The notes below the pieces were generated by a model. That model was not told the origin of the DNA, did not search any database, and saw only the letters and a list, made by a program, of their open reading frames with translations. A DNA stretch of 64,000 nt from Bacteroidales bacterium (GTDB lineage Bacteria > Bacteroidota > Bacteroidia > Bacteroidales > WCHB1-69). Shown piece after piece: positions 50,643 through 59,449 of the stretch. Position 1 is the first letter of the stretch, and every line of letters starts with the position of its first letter. Position numbers and translations under genes: made by a program. Where the stretch lies: NCBI GenBank assembly GCA_024400635.1, contig JAKSMI010000002.1, forward strand, positions 184,305 through 248,304. The letters run 5' to 3'.

Positions 50643-52280
50643 ATGAATAACGCATCTTACATTTTCAGAGAACCGAAAAATGAACCTGTTTATGCTTATG
50701 CTCCTGGTTCGCCCGAACGCAAACTTTTAAGAGAAGAATTGGAAAGACAATTCAACCAAGAGATTGAAATTCCTTTGATCATTGGTGGTAAGGAAGTGAA
50801 AACTGGCAATATGGGTAAGGTTGTGATGCCTACCAATCACAAGCACGTACTTGCCAAATATCATAAAGTTGGCGAAAAAGAAGTTAAAATGGCTATCGAA
50901 GCCGCTTTGGCAGCCAAAAAACAGTGGGAAGACACTCCTTGGATTGAAAGAGCTTCCATCATGTTGCGCGTTGGTGAACTTTTAGCAAAGAAATATCGCT
51001 ATCTCATTAATGCTGCTACTATGCTGGGACAAGGAAAGAATCCTATGCAGGCTGAAATTGACAGTGCTTGCGAAACTATCGATTTCTTGCGCTTCAACAC
51101 GTATTTTGCATCTAAGATTTATACTCAACAGCCAATTTCAGACAATTCAACACTTAACCGCAATGAATTTCGTGCTATGGAAGGTTTCGTGTATGCTATT
51201 ACTCCGTTCAACTTCACTTCTATTGCACTAAATTTGAATATATCACCTGTCTTGATGGGTAATGTGACTATTTGGAAACCTGCAACTACAGCTATTTTGT
51301 CAAATTATTATTTGATGAAAATCTTCAAAGAAGCCGGCCTTCCTGATGGCGTAATCAACTTCCTCCCTGGTGCAGGTTCTGTGATTAGCAAGGTTGCCTT
51401 TGCTTCACCTTATTTGGCTGGTATCCACTTCACTGGTAGCACTTCCACTTTCAAAGCATTCTGGAAAGAAATCGGTAAAAACATTGACAATTATAGAACT
51501 TATCCGAAAATTGTCGGTGAAACGGGTGGTAAAGACTTTATCTTTGCTCACAAGTCTGCAGATGCTCGTGAGTTGGCTGTGGCTATTGTTCGTGGTGCTT
51601 TTGAATTCCAAGGCCAAAAATGCTCAGCTGCTTCACGTGCTTACATCCCCGCTTCTTTATGGGACGAAACATTGAAGCACATCAAACAAATGATGAAAAC
51701 TGTCAAGGTCGGTGATGTTTTCGATTTCACCAATTTTGTCAATGCAGTCATCGATGAAAAATCATTTGACAACATTGCTGGTTATATAGACCGTGCTAAA
51801 AAATCGAGAAAAGCAAAAATCGTTATAGGCGGCACATACGATAAATCTGTAGGTTACTTCATTGATCCAACCATCATCGTTACGACAGATCCGCAGTATG
51901 AAGCTATTAAAGAAGAAATGTTTGGACCCGTTATCACGGTTTATGTTTATGAAGATGAAAAATATACCGAAACACTGCACCTTTGCGATGAAACTTCTCC
52001 TTATGGCTTAACAGGTTCAATTTTTGCGAAATGCCGTTATGCCATCATTGAAGCCGAAGAAGTACTGCGTCATGCCGCTGGTAATTTCTATATCAACGAT
52101 AAGCCTACAGGTGCTGTTGTTGGAAATCAACCCTTCGGTGGTGCACGTGCTTCAGGTACTAATGATAAGGCTGGTAGCGAACTGAACCTTTATCGTTGGA
52201 TTAGCACTCGCTCAATTAAGGAAACATTCTGTCCTCCAACAGAATATGGTTATCCTTATTTGTTGCCTGATAAAAAATAA
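50643..52280 (+). CDS. L-glutamate gamma-semialdehyde (1-pyrroline-5-carboxylate) dehydrogenase
   Basis: 545 aa, aldehyde dehydrogenase superfamily. Catalytic Glu293 in KIVGETGGKDF and Cys327 in FQGQKCSAASRAY; NAD-binding FTGSTSTFKAFW; C-terminal GAVVGNQPFGGARASGTNDKAG. The N-terminus (REPKNEPVYAYAPGSPER) matches the type 1 P5CDH group. It oxidises glutamate semialdehyde from proline or ornithine breakdown to glutamate. No proline dehydrogenase gene is adjacent. Confidence 0.94.
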   Translation: MNNASYIFREPKNEPVYAYAPGSPERKLLREELERQFNQEIEIPLIIGGKEVKTGNMGKVVMPTNHKHVLAKYHKVGEKEVKMAIEAALAAKKQWEDTPWIERASIMLRVGELLAKKYRYLINAATMLGQGKNPMQAEIDSACETIDFLRFNTYFASKIYTQQPISDNSTLNRNEFRAMEGFVYAITPFNFTSIALNLNISPVLMGNVTIWKPATTAILSNYYLMKIFKEAGLPDGVINFLPGAGSVISKVAFASPYLAGIHFTGSTSTFKAFWKEIGKNIDNYRTYPKIVGETGGKDFIFAHKSADARELAVAIVRGAFEFQGQKCSAASRAYIPASLWDETLKHIKQMMKTVKVGDVFDFTNFVNAVIDEKSFDNIAGYIDRAKKSRKAKIVIGGTYDKSVGYFIDPTIIVTTDPQYEAIKEEMFGPVITVYVYEDEKYTETLHLCDETSPYGLTGSIFAKCRYAIIEAEEVLRHAAGNFYINDKPTGAVVGNQPFGGARASGTNDKAGSELNLYRWISTRSIKETFCPPTEYGYPYLLPDKK

Positions 52281-52288
52281 TATTGATA

Positions 52289-53050
52289 ATGAATCAGTTA
52301 ACAGCTGTTATCATTACCTATAACGAAGAGCGAAACATTGCTCGTTGTCTGGAAAGTATCCACACCATCGCCGACGAGGTGGTGGTTGTGGATTCTTTTT
52401 CTACAGACCGGACACCGCAAATTTGCCAACAGTTTGGCGTGCGATTTATCCAACATGCTTGGGAAGGTTATGCTCCGCAAAAAAATTATGCTAATAGTTT
52501 GGCTTCCTATGATTTGATTTTATCGTTGGATGCCGATGAAGCACTTTCCGATGAATTGGCGGCTTCAATTTTGAAAATAAAAAATCAAAATATTGAAAAT
52601 CAAGTATTTTCAATGAATCGATTGATGAATTATTGTGGCACTTGGATTCATCATGGATCTTGGTATCCCGAAACGAAAACTCGAATTTTTGATCGACGCA
52701 TCGCTTATTGGGAGAACTTGAAAGTTCACGAGGTTCTGCACGTCCCAGATGGGTTCAAAACTGTTCACTTGAAAGGTGATATTCTCCATTATTCCTATTA
52801 TACAGTTGAGGAACATCGTAGACAGTTTGATAAATTTGCCACTTTATGGGCGGAAGGTGCTTTTGAACGTGGCAAAAAGGTGACGTTGGCAGGTGCCTAT
52901 GTGCATTGTTTTTGGCGTTTTCTGCGCGACTATTTTTTCAAACTTGGTTTTTTGGATGGTCGATATGGATTGATTATCAGCAAGATAAACTCTAAAAATG
53001 TGTATGATAAATACATAAGAACGATAGCATTATATAAAAATCAAAAATAG
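52289..53050 (+). CDS. GT2-family glycosyltransferase (WaaE/KdtX-like)
   Basis: 253 aa from the ATG at 52289. GT-A motifs: LTAVIITYNEERNIARCLES, VVVDSFSTDRT, LILSLDADEALS (DxD) and a C-terminal YVHCFWRFLRDYFFKLGF. This matches LPS core glycosyltransferases of the WaaE/KdtX group. The acceptor is not certain. It starts 8 bp after the P5C dehydrogenase stop, and a strong bidirectional terminator follows. Confidence 0.88.
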   Translation: MNQLTAVIITYNEERNIARCLESIHTIADEVVVVDSFSTDRTPQICQQFGVRFIQHAWEGYAPQKNYANSLASYDLILSLDADEALSDELAASILKIKNQNIENQVFSMNRLMNYCGTWIHHGSWYPETKTRIFDRRIAYWENLKVHEVLHVPDGFKTVHLKGDILHYSYYTVEEHRRQFDKFATLWAEGAFERGKKVTLAGAYVHCFWRFLRDYFFKLGFLDGRYGLIISKINSKNVYDKYIRTIALYKNQK

Positions 53051-53077
53051 AAATAATGTTTTTTCTTGATGTATAAA

Positions 53078-53110
53078 AAAAAGAGACGTTTTTATAAAAC
53101 GTCTCTTTTT
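53078..53110. terminator. Bidirectional intrinsic terminator
   Basis: Perfect 15-bp arms AAAAAGAGACGTTTT / AAAACGTCTCTTTTT with a 3-nt loop. It serves the convergent GT2 and CoA-transferase genes; each strand ends in a T run. Confidence 0.9.
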
Positions 53111-53131
53111 CATTGGCATAACCACGGGTGA

Positions 53132-53791
53132 TTAGATATCCATAGGTTTCAAGTCATTAGGAATAATTAATGTTGCTTCCGTAGCAGCTTGAACTTGTTC
53201 AACTGTGAATTCAGGATGAATTTCCTTCAGAACGATGCCTTTAGGAGTAACTTCCATAACACCCATTTCGGTAATAATCAAGTTGACTTGACCTTTTGCT
53301 GTTAGTGGCAAGTTGCATTTTTTCAATATTTTAGGATTACCTTTAGCGGTGTGTTCCATTGCCAGGATAACTTTTTTCGCACCAACGATGAGATCCATAG
53401 CGCCACCCATGCCAGGAGTCAATTTTCCTGGAATCATCCAGTTGGCAAGGTCCCCGTGTTCGTCAACTTGCATAGCGCCTAAAACGGTAGCGTCAACGTG
53501 GCCACCGCGGATGATGACGAATGAATCTGCTGAGCTGAAACTGACCGCACCAGGTTGAGCAGTGATGAAACCGCCACCCGAGTTGATTAAGTTAGGATCT
53601 TCTTTGCCGGCTTCTGGAGTTGGGCCCATCCCCATCATGCCATTTTCGGTCTGAAGAGTCAGTTTTACACCTTTTGGCAAATAGTTAGGCACCATTGTTG
53701 GTAAGCCAATGCCGAGATTGACTACATCACCATCATGCAATTCTTTTGCTACACGCTTAGCGATGACTTCTCTCATTTCATTTTTTTCCAT
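53132..53791 (-). CDS. 3-oxoacid (butyrate/acetoacetate) CoA-transferase subunit B
   Basis: 219 aa. The catalytic Glu49 lies in QTENGMMGMGP, and the subunit-B pattern is clear (GDVVNLGIGLPTMVPNYLP, GGHVDATVLGAMQVD, GMGGAMDLIVGAKKVI). In lysine fermentation this enzyme moves CoA between acetoacetate and butyrate/acetate. Subunit A (atoD), normally adjacent, is absent from the window. It follows kamE by 26 bp. Confidence 0.92.
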   Translation of the reverse strand: MEKNEMREVIAKRVAKELHDGDVVNLGIGLPTMVPNYLPKGVKLTLQTENGMMGMGPTPEAGKEDPNLINSGGGFITAQPGAVSFSSADSFVIIRGGHVDATVLGAMQVDEHGDLANWMIPGKLTPGMGGAMDLIVGAKKVILAMEHTAKGNPKILKKCNLPLTAKGQVNLIITEMGVMEVTPKGIVLKEIHPEFTVEQVQAATEATLIIPNDLKPMDI

Positions 53792-53817
53792 AATATTCAG
53801 TTTTAATGTTTGTTAAA

Positions 53818-54606
53818 TTATTTTCCACAACGTTTTGCCATCTCTTGAGCCACGTATGAGGCTACGTCATCTGCGTAACTATTCATGCCGAAACCTGCGT
53901 CATAACCCAATTCTTTGGCTAATTCGTGCGTAATACGGGGACCACCGCAAACCAAAATGACTTTGTCTCGCAGTCCTTCAGCTTCAAGCATTTCCACCAA
54001 TTCTGTCAAATTCTTGATGTGAACATCTTTTTGAGTTACGGTTTGTGAAACCAATAATGCGTCGGCTTTCAATTCGATGGCTTTTGCAATGAACTCTTCA
54101 TTCGGTACTTGGCTACCCATATTCAAAGCTTCAAACATGTCATAACGTTCTAATCCGTAATGACCTGCATAACCTTTCATGTTCATGATGGCATCAATGC
54201 CAACGGTGTGAGCATCTGTACCGGTGCTGGCACCAATAACTACCAATTTGCGGCCAATGTTTTCACGAATAAAGTCATCGGTTTCTTTCATATCCATTAC
54301 ACTTGTTTCAACTTTGGGAACATGAATAGAAGTGTAGTCAATGGTATGAGTGCATGAACCATAGCAGTTAACGAAAGTGAACCCTTTGGTAAGTTCTTTG
54401 TAATAAACAACTTGTGGATTTTCGAACCCCATTTTTTTCATTAATTGCTTGGCTGCTTCAATAGCTTCGTCACCACAAGGAACGGGTAAAGTAAAACTCA
54501 ACTGAGTTTTGCCATCATTCATGGTATCGCCGTAAGGTTTTATTTTAGTAAGGTCGAGGGTTTGATCAAAATCTTTTCCCTCCATTGAATATAATCCTCC
54601 GCTCAT
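53818..54606 (-). CDS. kamE: Lysine 5,6-aminomutase, beta subunit
   Basis: 262 aa. The B12-binding motif DAHTVG places the cobalt-ligand His at 133, and the PLP-binding Lys is at 144 (NMKGYAG); these match the His133 and Lys144 numbering known for the Clostridium sticklandii enzyme. The Rossmann-like domain follows (ADALLVSQTVTQKDVH, VILVCGGPRITHELAKELG). With KamD it shifts the terminal amino group of lysine using adenosylcobalamin and PLP. It lies 78 bp downstream of kamD. Confidence 0.94.
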   Translation of the reverse strand: MSGGLYSMEGKDFDQTLDLTKIKPYGDTMNDGKTQLSFTLPVPCGDEAIEAAKQLMKKMGFENPQVVYYKELTKGFTFVNCYGSCTHTIDYTSIHVPKVETSVMDMKETDDFIRENIGRKLVVIGASTGTDAHTVGIDAIMNMKGYAGHYGLERYDMFEALNMGSQVPNEEFIAKAIELKADALLVSQTVTQKDVHIKNLTELVEMLEAEGLRDKVILVCGGPRITHELAKELGYDAGFGMNSYADDVASYVAQEMAKRCGK

Positions 54607-54684
54607 AGTATTTGTTTTTTTCTTTTATTTTAATATTGATAATTATAAATATCTTATTTATAATATTTTACGAATTATTTTGAT

Positions 54685-56238
54685 TTATTCACCTTTCATT
54701 AAAGCAATGAACGGATTGAAATAATTATCGCTTTTGGTAACTACACCAGCCAAACCCTTGCCGCCATTTTTGCTTCTTTTGATATCGGCAAACAAACCTT
54801 TTTCTAAGGCTTCGAACAGACCTTCATTCACCATATCTTCCAGCAATTTATGAGCATCGTTCAGAACTTTCGCAGCACGTTGACGGACAATACCACCTTC
54901 TTTGAATTCAACTTCGTCACCAATGTTTTTCATATTATTGAAGATGTATTTTGCGTTTTCGATGGCGAGGTAACGATCGCTCATGAATGGGGTGTGTATA
55001 GCTTCAGTAATCATACCCAGCAGTTGCAAACCTTGTCCCGTCCAAATGGCGATGGAATTGAATAGTGCATCTTGGATTTCACCTCTGAAAATATTACCTG
55101 TCATGAATTTTGTAGGAGGCATATATTTCAAGGGAGCATGGGGGAATATTTCTCTAAGCATTTGAGCCTGAGCAAGTTCATAAAGATATCCATTTTCAAG
55201 TTCAGGATTCATTTCGAATGCGTGACCCAAACCCATTTGTTCTTCGGGCATACCCGCCAGCAATGCCAATTGTTCGTTGATGAGGTCGGAAGCTAAAACG
55301 GTATGAGCTTGTTCGTAGGCATCAGCGGTGGTCAGATAGTTGTCTTCGCCTGTATTGATGATGACACCGGCAAAACCGTTGATTACTCTAGAAAAATATT
55401 GATCAATGAGGGTTCTTTGTGGATTGATGTCGCGGAAAAGAATTCCGTAGAGAGCATCATTAAGCATGACATCGAGGCGTTCTAAAGCGCCCATTGCTGC
55501 GATTTCCGGCATGCAAAGTCCTGAACAGTAGTTGCATAATCGAATGTAACGGCCAACCTCTTCGCCAACTTCATCAAGGGCTTTACGCATAATACGGAAA
55601 TTTTCCTGTGTGGCAAATGTCCCACCGAAACCTTCGGTTGTTGCACCGTAAGGAACGTAGTCAAGTAAGCTTTGACCAGTAGTTCTGATGACAGCGATAA
55701 TGTCAGCACCCTGGCGTGCTGCAGCTTGAGCCTGAACAACGTCTTCGTATATGTTGCCAGTAGCAACGATGACATAAATGTAAGGTTTTGGACCTTCACC
55801 AATAGTGCTCAAATATTCGTTTCGTTTGGCAACATTGCTCTTGATTCGCTCAATGCATTGCAGAACGTAAGGGTTGACAGCGGCTTTAATAGCATCTAAA
55901 GAATTGATTTTCAACGAAGTGATATCCAAATCCCCTTTAGACATCTTTTCTGCAATCTGTTGCGGATTCAATCCCGTTTCAATAATTGCGTTGCCTAAAT
56001 AAAACAGAACGCCTTGATTTAGAAGACCTTTTTCGTGAATGGTATTGACCACTACATTGGGAAGTGGAACTTCATTGTTATCAATTCCATCAATGCCCAC
56101 TAAGCGGCAGAGTGTACGTTCAACGGCAACTGTAGTGTAAATATTGACAAATTTTTGTACGTCATCGGCAATACTTTTTGCCAGTTTTTTCGCAGAAGCA
56201 ACTTTCTCAAAGTCAAGTCCTAATTTGCTTTTATTCAT
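54685..56238 (-). CDS. kamD: Lysine 5,6-aminomutase, alpha subunit
   Basis: 517 aa from the ATG at 56238 (NKSKLGLDFEKVASAKKLAK); a frame start at 56295 would lie at the predicted transcription start and is unlikely. A TIM-barrel catalytic subunit with YVIVATGNIYEDVVQAQAAARQGADIIAV, LDYVPYGATTEGFGGTFATQ and LPPTKFMTGNIFRGEI-like blocks (here MPPTKFMTGNIFRG). It binds lysine, PLP and the cofactor with KamE. It has its own promoter-like box after a terminator hairpin. Confidence 0.94.
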   Translation of the reverse strand: MNKSKLGLDFEKVASAKKLAKSIADDVQKFVNIYTTVAVERTLCRLVGIDGIDNNEVPLPNVVVNTIHEKGLLNQGVLFYLGNAIIETGLNPQQIAEKMSKGDLDITSLKINSLDAIKAAVNPYVLQCIERIKSNVAKRNEYLSTIGEGPKPYIYVIVATGNIYEDVVQAQAAARQGADIIAVIRTTGQSLLDYVPYGATTEGFGGTFATQENFRIMRKALDEVGEEVGRYIRLCNYCSGLCMPEIAAMGALERLDVMLNDALYGILFRDINPQRTLIDQYFSRVINGFAGVIINTGEDNYLTTADAYEQAHTVLASDLINEQLALLAGMPEEQMGLGHAFEMNPELENGYLYELAQAQMLREIFPHAPLKYMPPTKFMTGNIFRGEIQDALFNSIAIWTGQGLQLLGMITEAIHTPFMSDRYLAIENAKYIFNNMKNIGDEVEFKEGGIVRQRAAKVLNDAHKLLEDMVNEGLFEALEKGLFADIKRSKNGGKGLAGVVTKSDNYFNPFIALMKGE

Positions 56239-56299
56239 ATATTTTCTTTTTAGAGTAGGTTTTGAAATACTATTGTACAATCTAAAATAATCCAAATCA

Positions 56300-56307
56300 C
56301 AAAATTA
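56300..56307 (-). promoter_or_regulatory. Putative -7 box for kamDE
   Basis: Reads TAATTTTG on the minus strand (TAnnTTTG). It begins just after the T-tract of the upstream terminator and gives a leader of about 55 nt. Confidence 0.5.
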
Positions 56308-56310
56308 CAA

Positions 56311-56356
56311 AAAAAAACCGAAACCTGCACTGATGTCTGCAATTTTCGGTTTTTTA
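56311..56356 (-). terminator. Intrinsic terminator between the MutS-like gene and kamD
   Basis: Outer arms AAAACCGAAA / TTTCGGTTTT with an inner TGCA/TGCA pairing. On the minus strand it ends in about ten T residues. It partly uncouples kamD from the upstream gene. Confidence 0.7.
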
Positions 56357-56439
56357 AGGGCAATATTGTGAAAATATAGGGTTTCTATAAAAAATTATGA
56401 TTGTCTTTTGAAAGTTAAAATGAATGAAAAAATATGTAA

Positions 56440-57816
56440 TTATAATGAGGAGGTAAGTATTTTTTTTGCTTGCTCAATCAAATCGGAATCAATACCGAAA
56501 ATTTCGGCAATGGCAAGAGCCTCCATTGGTACTTCTTCATTGTTGGTTTCAGTTAAACTGTAATCCATATACTGATTGATATTTTTCGCCGTAATATTTT
56601 GCTCGTTATTCTTGATTTTCAGACCTTTAACTCGAAGTCTGCGGCAGTTGCAACTTAATCCACTGTAGTGTGTCGTTATTAATGCGTCAATATTATATTT
56701 GCACATCAAGTTGACGAAACCACTTACCAAGGCTTTGCCTTCTTCAGGATTTGTGGTGCGAGCTAATTCATCAACTAAAGCTAGGACTTGTTGTCCTTCT
56801 TTAACTTCCTTGATGATTTTATTGATATTTAAAATTTCAACCGCAAAAGAGGATAAACCATTGCTTTCCGATTGTTGGTCTCCAATGCTGAAAAGAATGT
56901 CGTCAACTAATGAAATTTCTGCTTCTTTGGCTGGTACGAAAAAGCCGAATTGGCAAAGAGTTTGAGTCAATCCTATGGTTTTCAGCAGTACGGTTTTTCC
57001 TGCCATGTTAGCACCTGTAATCAGAGTGGGGCAGTGCTTCAGGTCGATATCTATGGGTTGGAAGTTTCCAGTAGAGTATTTTACCAAAGGATTGAATACG
57101 CCCTTAAGTTGAGTATTTCCCTCAATGATTTTAGGTTTACTTAAATTCCATTTCTCAATTTGTTCGGCATGAGCCAGCAACATATCCAAATACCCGATTT
57201 GATTTAAATTCTGCTGTATTTCTAATGATTTGAATGATAAACGTTTAGTAAGTGTTTCTCGGATTCCATCTTCCAGTTTTGACTCTTCCCATTTCAATTT
57301 TTCCAATTCTGACTCGTCGTTACATACTTCGATTTTCTTTCTAACATCAGCTAATTCCGGTTTGTAGGATGAGTAAATGTGAAATTGCGGAAGTCTATTT
57401 TTATCAGGGTCAAGTGTGTCAATAACCAAAGACATATCATGGAAAGGAATCCAGTCAAAACTATTGTCCAACAATAATTTAGACACTTTTTGAACAATCA
57501 AACTGAACTTTTTGACCTCAAAAAGTTGAATATCGTCAAGTACGGTTCCATCGATGAGATTCACAAAGGTTTGGCTGATGTCGTTGACTTGGCAAAGTTG
57601 TTCTGTAAGTTGAGCCAAAATGGGTGTATTGTGATATTTAGATGCAAAATTGCTGACGGCTTCCTGTATATCCAATTCCATTTGTAATTCGAAAGGATTA
57701 GTCAGAAAGCGTCTATGCATCAGATTTTTACGTCCCATAGGAGAACAGAAATTTAATTCGTCAATCATAAATTTCAGTCCTTTTTGTATCTCGATTTGTT
57801 CTTTGATTTTTACCAT
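56440..57816 (-). CDS. MutS-family ATPase of lysine-fermentation type (KamC-like)
   Basis: 458 aa. It lacks the N-terminal mismatch-recognition domain; it has a helical lever/clamp-like region followed by a MutS ATPase: Walker A GANMAGKT (268-275), DDILFSIGDQQS, Walker B LALVDELARTTNPEEG and a TTHYSG switch. MutS-like genes are known neighbours of kamDE in lysine-fermenting bacteria and have been discussed as reactivation factors for the B12 mutase. That role is inference. It lies downstream of the M20 gene by 28 bp and upstream of kamD by about 200 bp. Confidence 0.82.
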   Translation of the reverse strand: MVKIKEQIEIQKGLKFMIDELNFCSPMGRKNLMHRRFLTNPFELQMELDIQEAVSNFASKYHNTPILAQLTEQLCQVNDISQTFVNLIDGTVLDDIQLFEVKKFSLIVQKVSKLLLDNSFDWIPFHDMSLVIDTLDPDKNRLPQFHIYSSYKPELADVRKKIEVCNDESELEKLKWEESKLEDGIRETLTKRLSFKSLEIQQNLNQIGYLDMLLAHAEQIEKWNLSKPKIIEGNTQLKGVFNPLVKYSTGNFQPIDIDLKHCPTLITGANMAGKTVLLKTIGLTQTLCQFGFFVPAKEAEISLVDDILFSIGDQQSESNGLSSFAVEILNINKIIKEVKEGQQVLALVDELARTTNPEEGKALVSGFVNLMCKYNIDALITTHYSGLSCNCRRLRVKGLKIKNNEQNITAKNINQYMDYSLTETNNEEVPMEALAIAEIFGIDSDLIEQAKKILTSSL

Positions 57817-57844
57817 ATCAATGATTATTCTTATAAATTGAATA

Positions 57845-58978
57845 CTAATTCAACATCTTTGATTTTTCAATGATTTTCCAAAAAATATTTATGCCTGTTT
57901 CGATTATTTCATCAGGAAAATCGAAGTCCGGGTGGTGAAGAGGCGGGCAATCTTCTCCACTGCCTAAGCCGAATAAAACGCCTGGATAAAGCTGAGTTAG
58001 TAACCCAAAGTCTTCTCCCCAAGTGAAAGGTTGGTCTTTTTCAATATAGGTCAATCCACAATCTTTAGTGCATTTTTCTAGCAATTCAACGGCTTTGTCC
58101 GTATTGTAGCTGGCGGCAAAATGTTCCAGCCAGCGAATGCTGAAGTTTAATCCTTTGGTTTTTTCAACTTCTTGTTTAACAATGTTTTCTATTTTGCAGA
58201 TAAGATTTTGTAATTGTTCTTCAGTCTTTGCCCGTATTGTAAAACGTAGCACCCCGTTACCAGCTGCGACCCCGTATGCTGTTTCCCCAAGATGAGATTC
58301 AATCAATGTAATAATCTGATAGTCTTTATCTTGTAAATTTGTATGATTGAATGTCATTAATTGCTGAGTAATGCCTGTTGCGGCGGAAAATGGTGAAATA
58401 CTGTTTTGTGGCTCGGCGGCGTGTGCGGTTTTACCTATAAGTTGAATTTCGCAACTTACCACAGCGCAAGTGAAACTTTGTTTGCGGCAAATGATGCTGT
58501 GGGTTGGAAATCCAGGAATATTATGCAAAGCAAAGACTTGGTCAATGTGATAGTTGCTCAAAAAATGGGTGTCTATGAGGTGCTGGCATCCTTGTCCTGT
58601 TTCTTCTTCTGCCTGAAAGAATAGCAGGATTTTTCCTTGTTTTGGGGGATTTGCAGCAAGTTTTTCAGCGAGGCCCAAGAGAATGGTGGTATGTCCATCA
58701 TGCCCGCATTTATGTGACGCATTAGAATTTTTGGAAGCGTAAGATATAGGGAGATATTCATTTACAGCAACTGCATCCATATCGCCGCGAAACAATAATG
58801 TTGGGCCGGGAATGCCAGAATCGAACACGGAAATCAAATTATAACTATCTGTAAATCTATAAATATCAGTTGGTTGTAATTGATCTAAAATGCGGTATAT
58901 CTCTTGAGAAGTTATCGATTCATGTCCTGATAATTCTGCAATTTGATGAAAATATTGTCTGATTTGTGAGTATTTCAT
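57845..58978 (-). CDS. M20-family amidohydrolase (N-acyl-amino-acid hydrolase-like)
   Basis: 377 aa. Metal-site motifs: LLFRGDMDAVAV (64-71), CGHDGHTT (91-98), FFQAEEETGQG and a dimerisation lid with GKTAHAAEPQNSISP. FTWGEDFGLL and ending PPLHHPDFDFPDEII are typical of the hippurate/aminoacylase group. It likely deacylates N-acyl amino acids or peptide derivatives in the cytoplasm. As the first gene of the minus-strand run it may share a transcript with the MutS-like gene. Confidence 0.88.
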   Translation of the reverse strand: MKYSQIRQYFHQIAELSGHESITSQEIYRILDQLQPTDIYRFTDSYNLISVFDSGIPGPTLLFRGDMDAVAVNEYLPISYASKNSNASHKCGHDGHTTILLGLAEKLAANPPKQGKILLFFQAEEETGQGCQHLIDTHFLSNYHIDQVFALHNIPGFPTHSIICRKQSFTCAVVSCEIQLIGKTAHAAEPQNSISPFSAATGITQQLMTFNHTNLQDKDYQIITLIESHLGETAYGVAAGNGVLRFTIRAKTEEQLQNLICKIENIVKQEVEKTKGLNFSIRWLEHFAASYNTDKAVELLEKCTKDCGLTYIEKDQPFTWGEDFGLLTQLYPGVLFGLGSGEDCPPLHHPDFDFPDEIIETGINIFWKIIEKSKMLN

Positions 58979-58999
58979 GCTATTTTAGTTCTTGAAATG

Positions 59000-59007
59000 C
59001 AAACATA
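59000..59007 (-). promoter_or_regulatory. Putative -7 box for the M20 amidohydrolase gene
   Basis: Reads TATGTTTG on the minus strand (TAnnTTTG), about 21 bp upstream of the ATG at 58978. Confidence 0.5.
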
Positions 59008-59273
59008 CGGAAAAAATCTGGATTTTAGGTCTTTGAAAAAAAGGATAAGTTATTAGGAAACGGGAAATGATCACGCACATAACAATTTATTGTATATATA
59101 ATAATACAAAAATACAATTAATATATACAATTATAAAATTCGATAAGAGATTGCTTAGGTCAAAATAGGCAATTTAAAATGAAATGTATAACATCCTGTG
59201 ATTAACAATAAAAAAACTATTTAGAGAAAAAAATTTTTTTTCAAAAAAATTAGTTTTGGTATTTGTTTTTTTG

Positions 59274-59281
59274 TATTTTTG
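59274..59281 (+). promoter_or_regulatory. Putative -7 box for the giant repeat protein
   Basis: TATTTTTG (TAnnTTTG), predicting a leader of about 160 nt before the ATG at 59450. Confidence 0.5.
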
Positions 59282-59449
59282 CAAATTGTAATGTAAAGTG
59301 TAATGTAGTGTAGAGAATAGAATACAAAACATAATATCAACAATTAAAACTAAAAGTAATGCAAAGAAAATCAACACGTTATGACTAAAACAAAAGAGAA
59401 TGAAAAAAATAATTAGTAATAAATAATAGTAATAATTAAATTCAAAACG

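Larger units (their letters stand above)
58979..59449. other. 471-bp AT-rich intergenic region with divergent promoters
   Basis: It holds a minus-strand -7 box (59000-59007), an AT-only inverted repeat ATTGTATATA / TATATACAAT (59089-59098 / 59122-59131), a plus-strand -7 box (59274-59281) and a long A-rich leader before the ATG at 59450. No gene or structured RNA is supported. Confidence 0.6.

Noticed and set aside
59089..59131. AT-only inverted repeat in the 59-kb intergenic region as a regulatory hairpin
   Set aside because: Pure A/T with TATA runs; such matches are expected by chance in this base composition.
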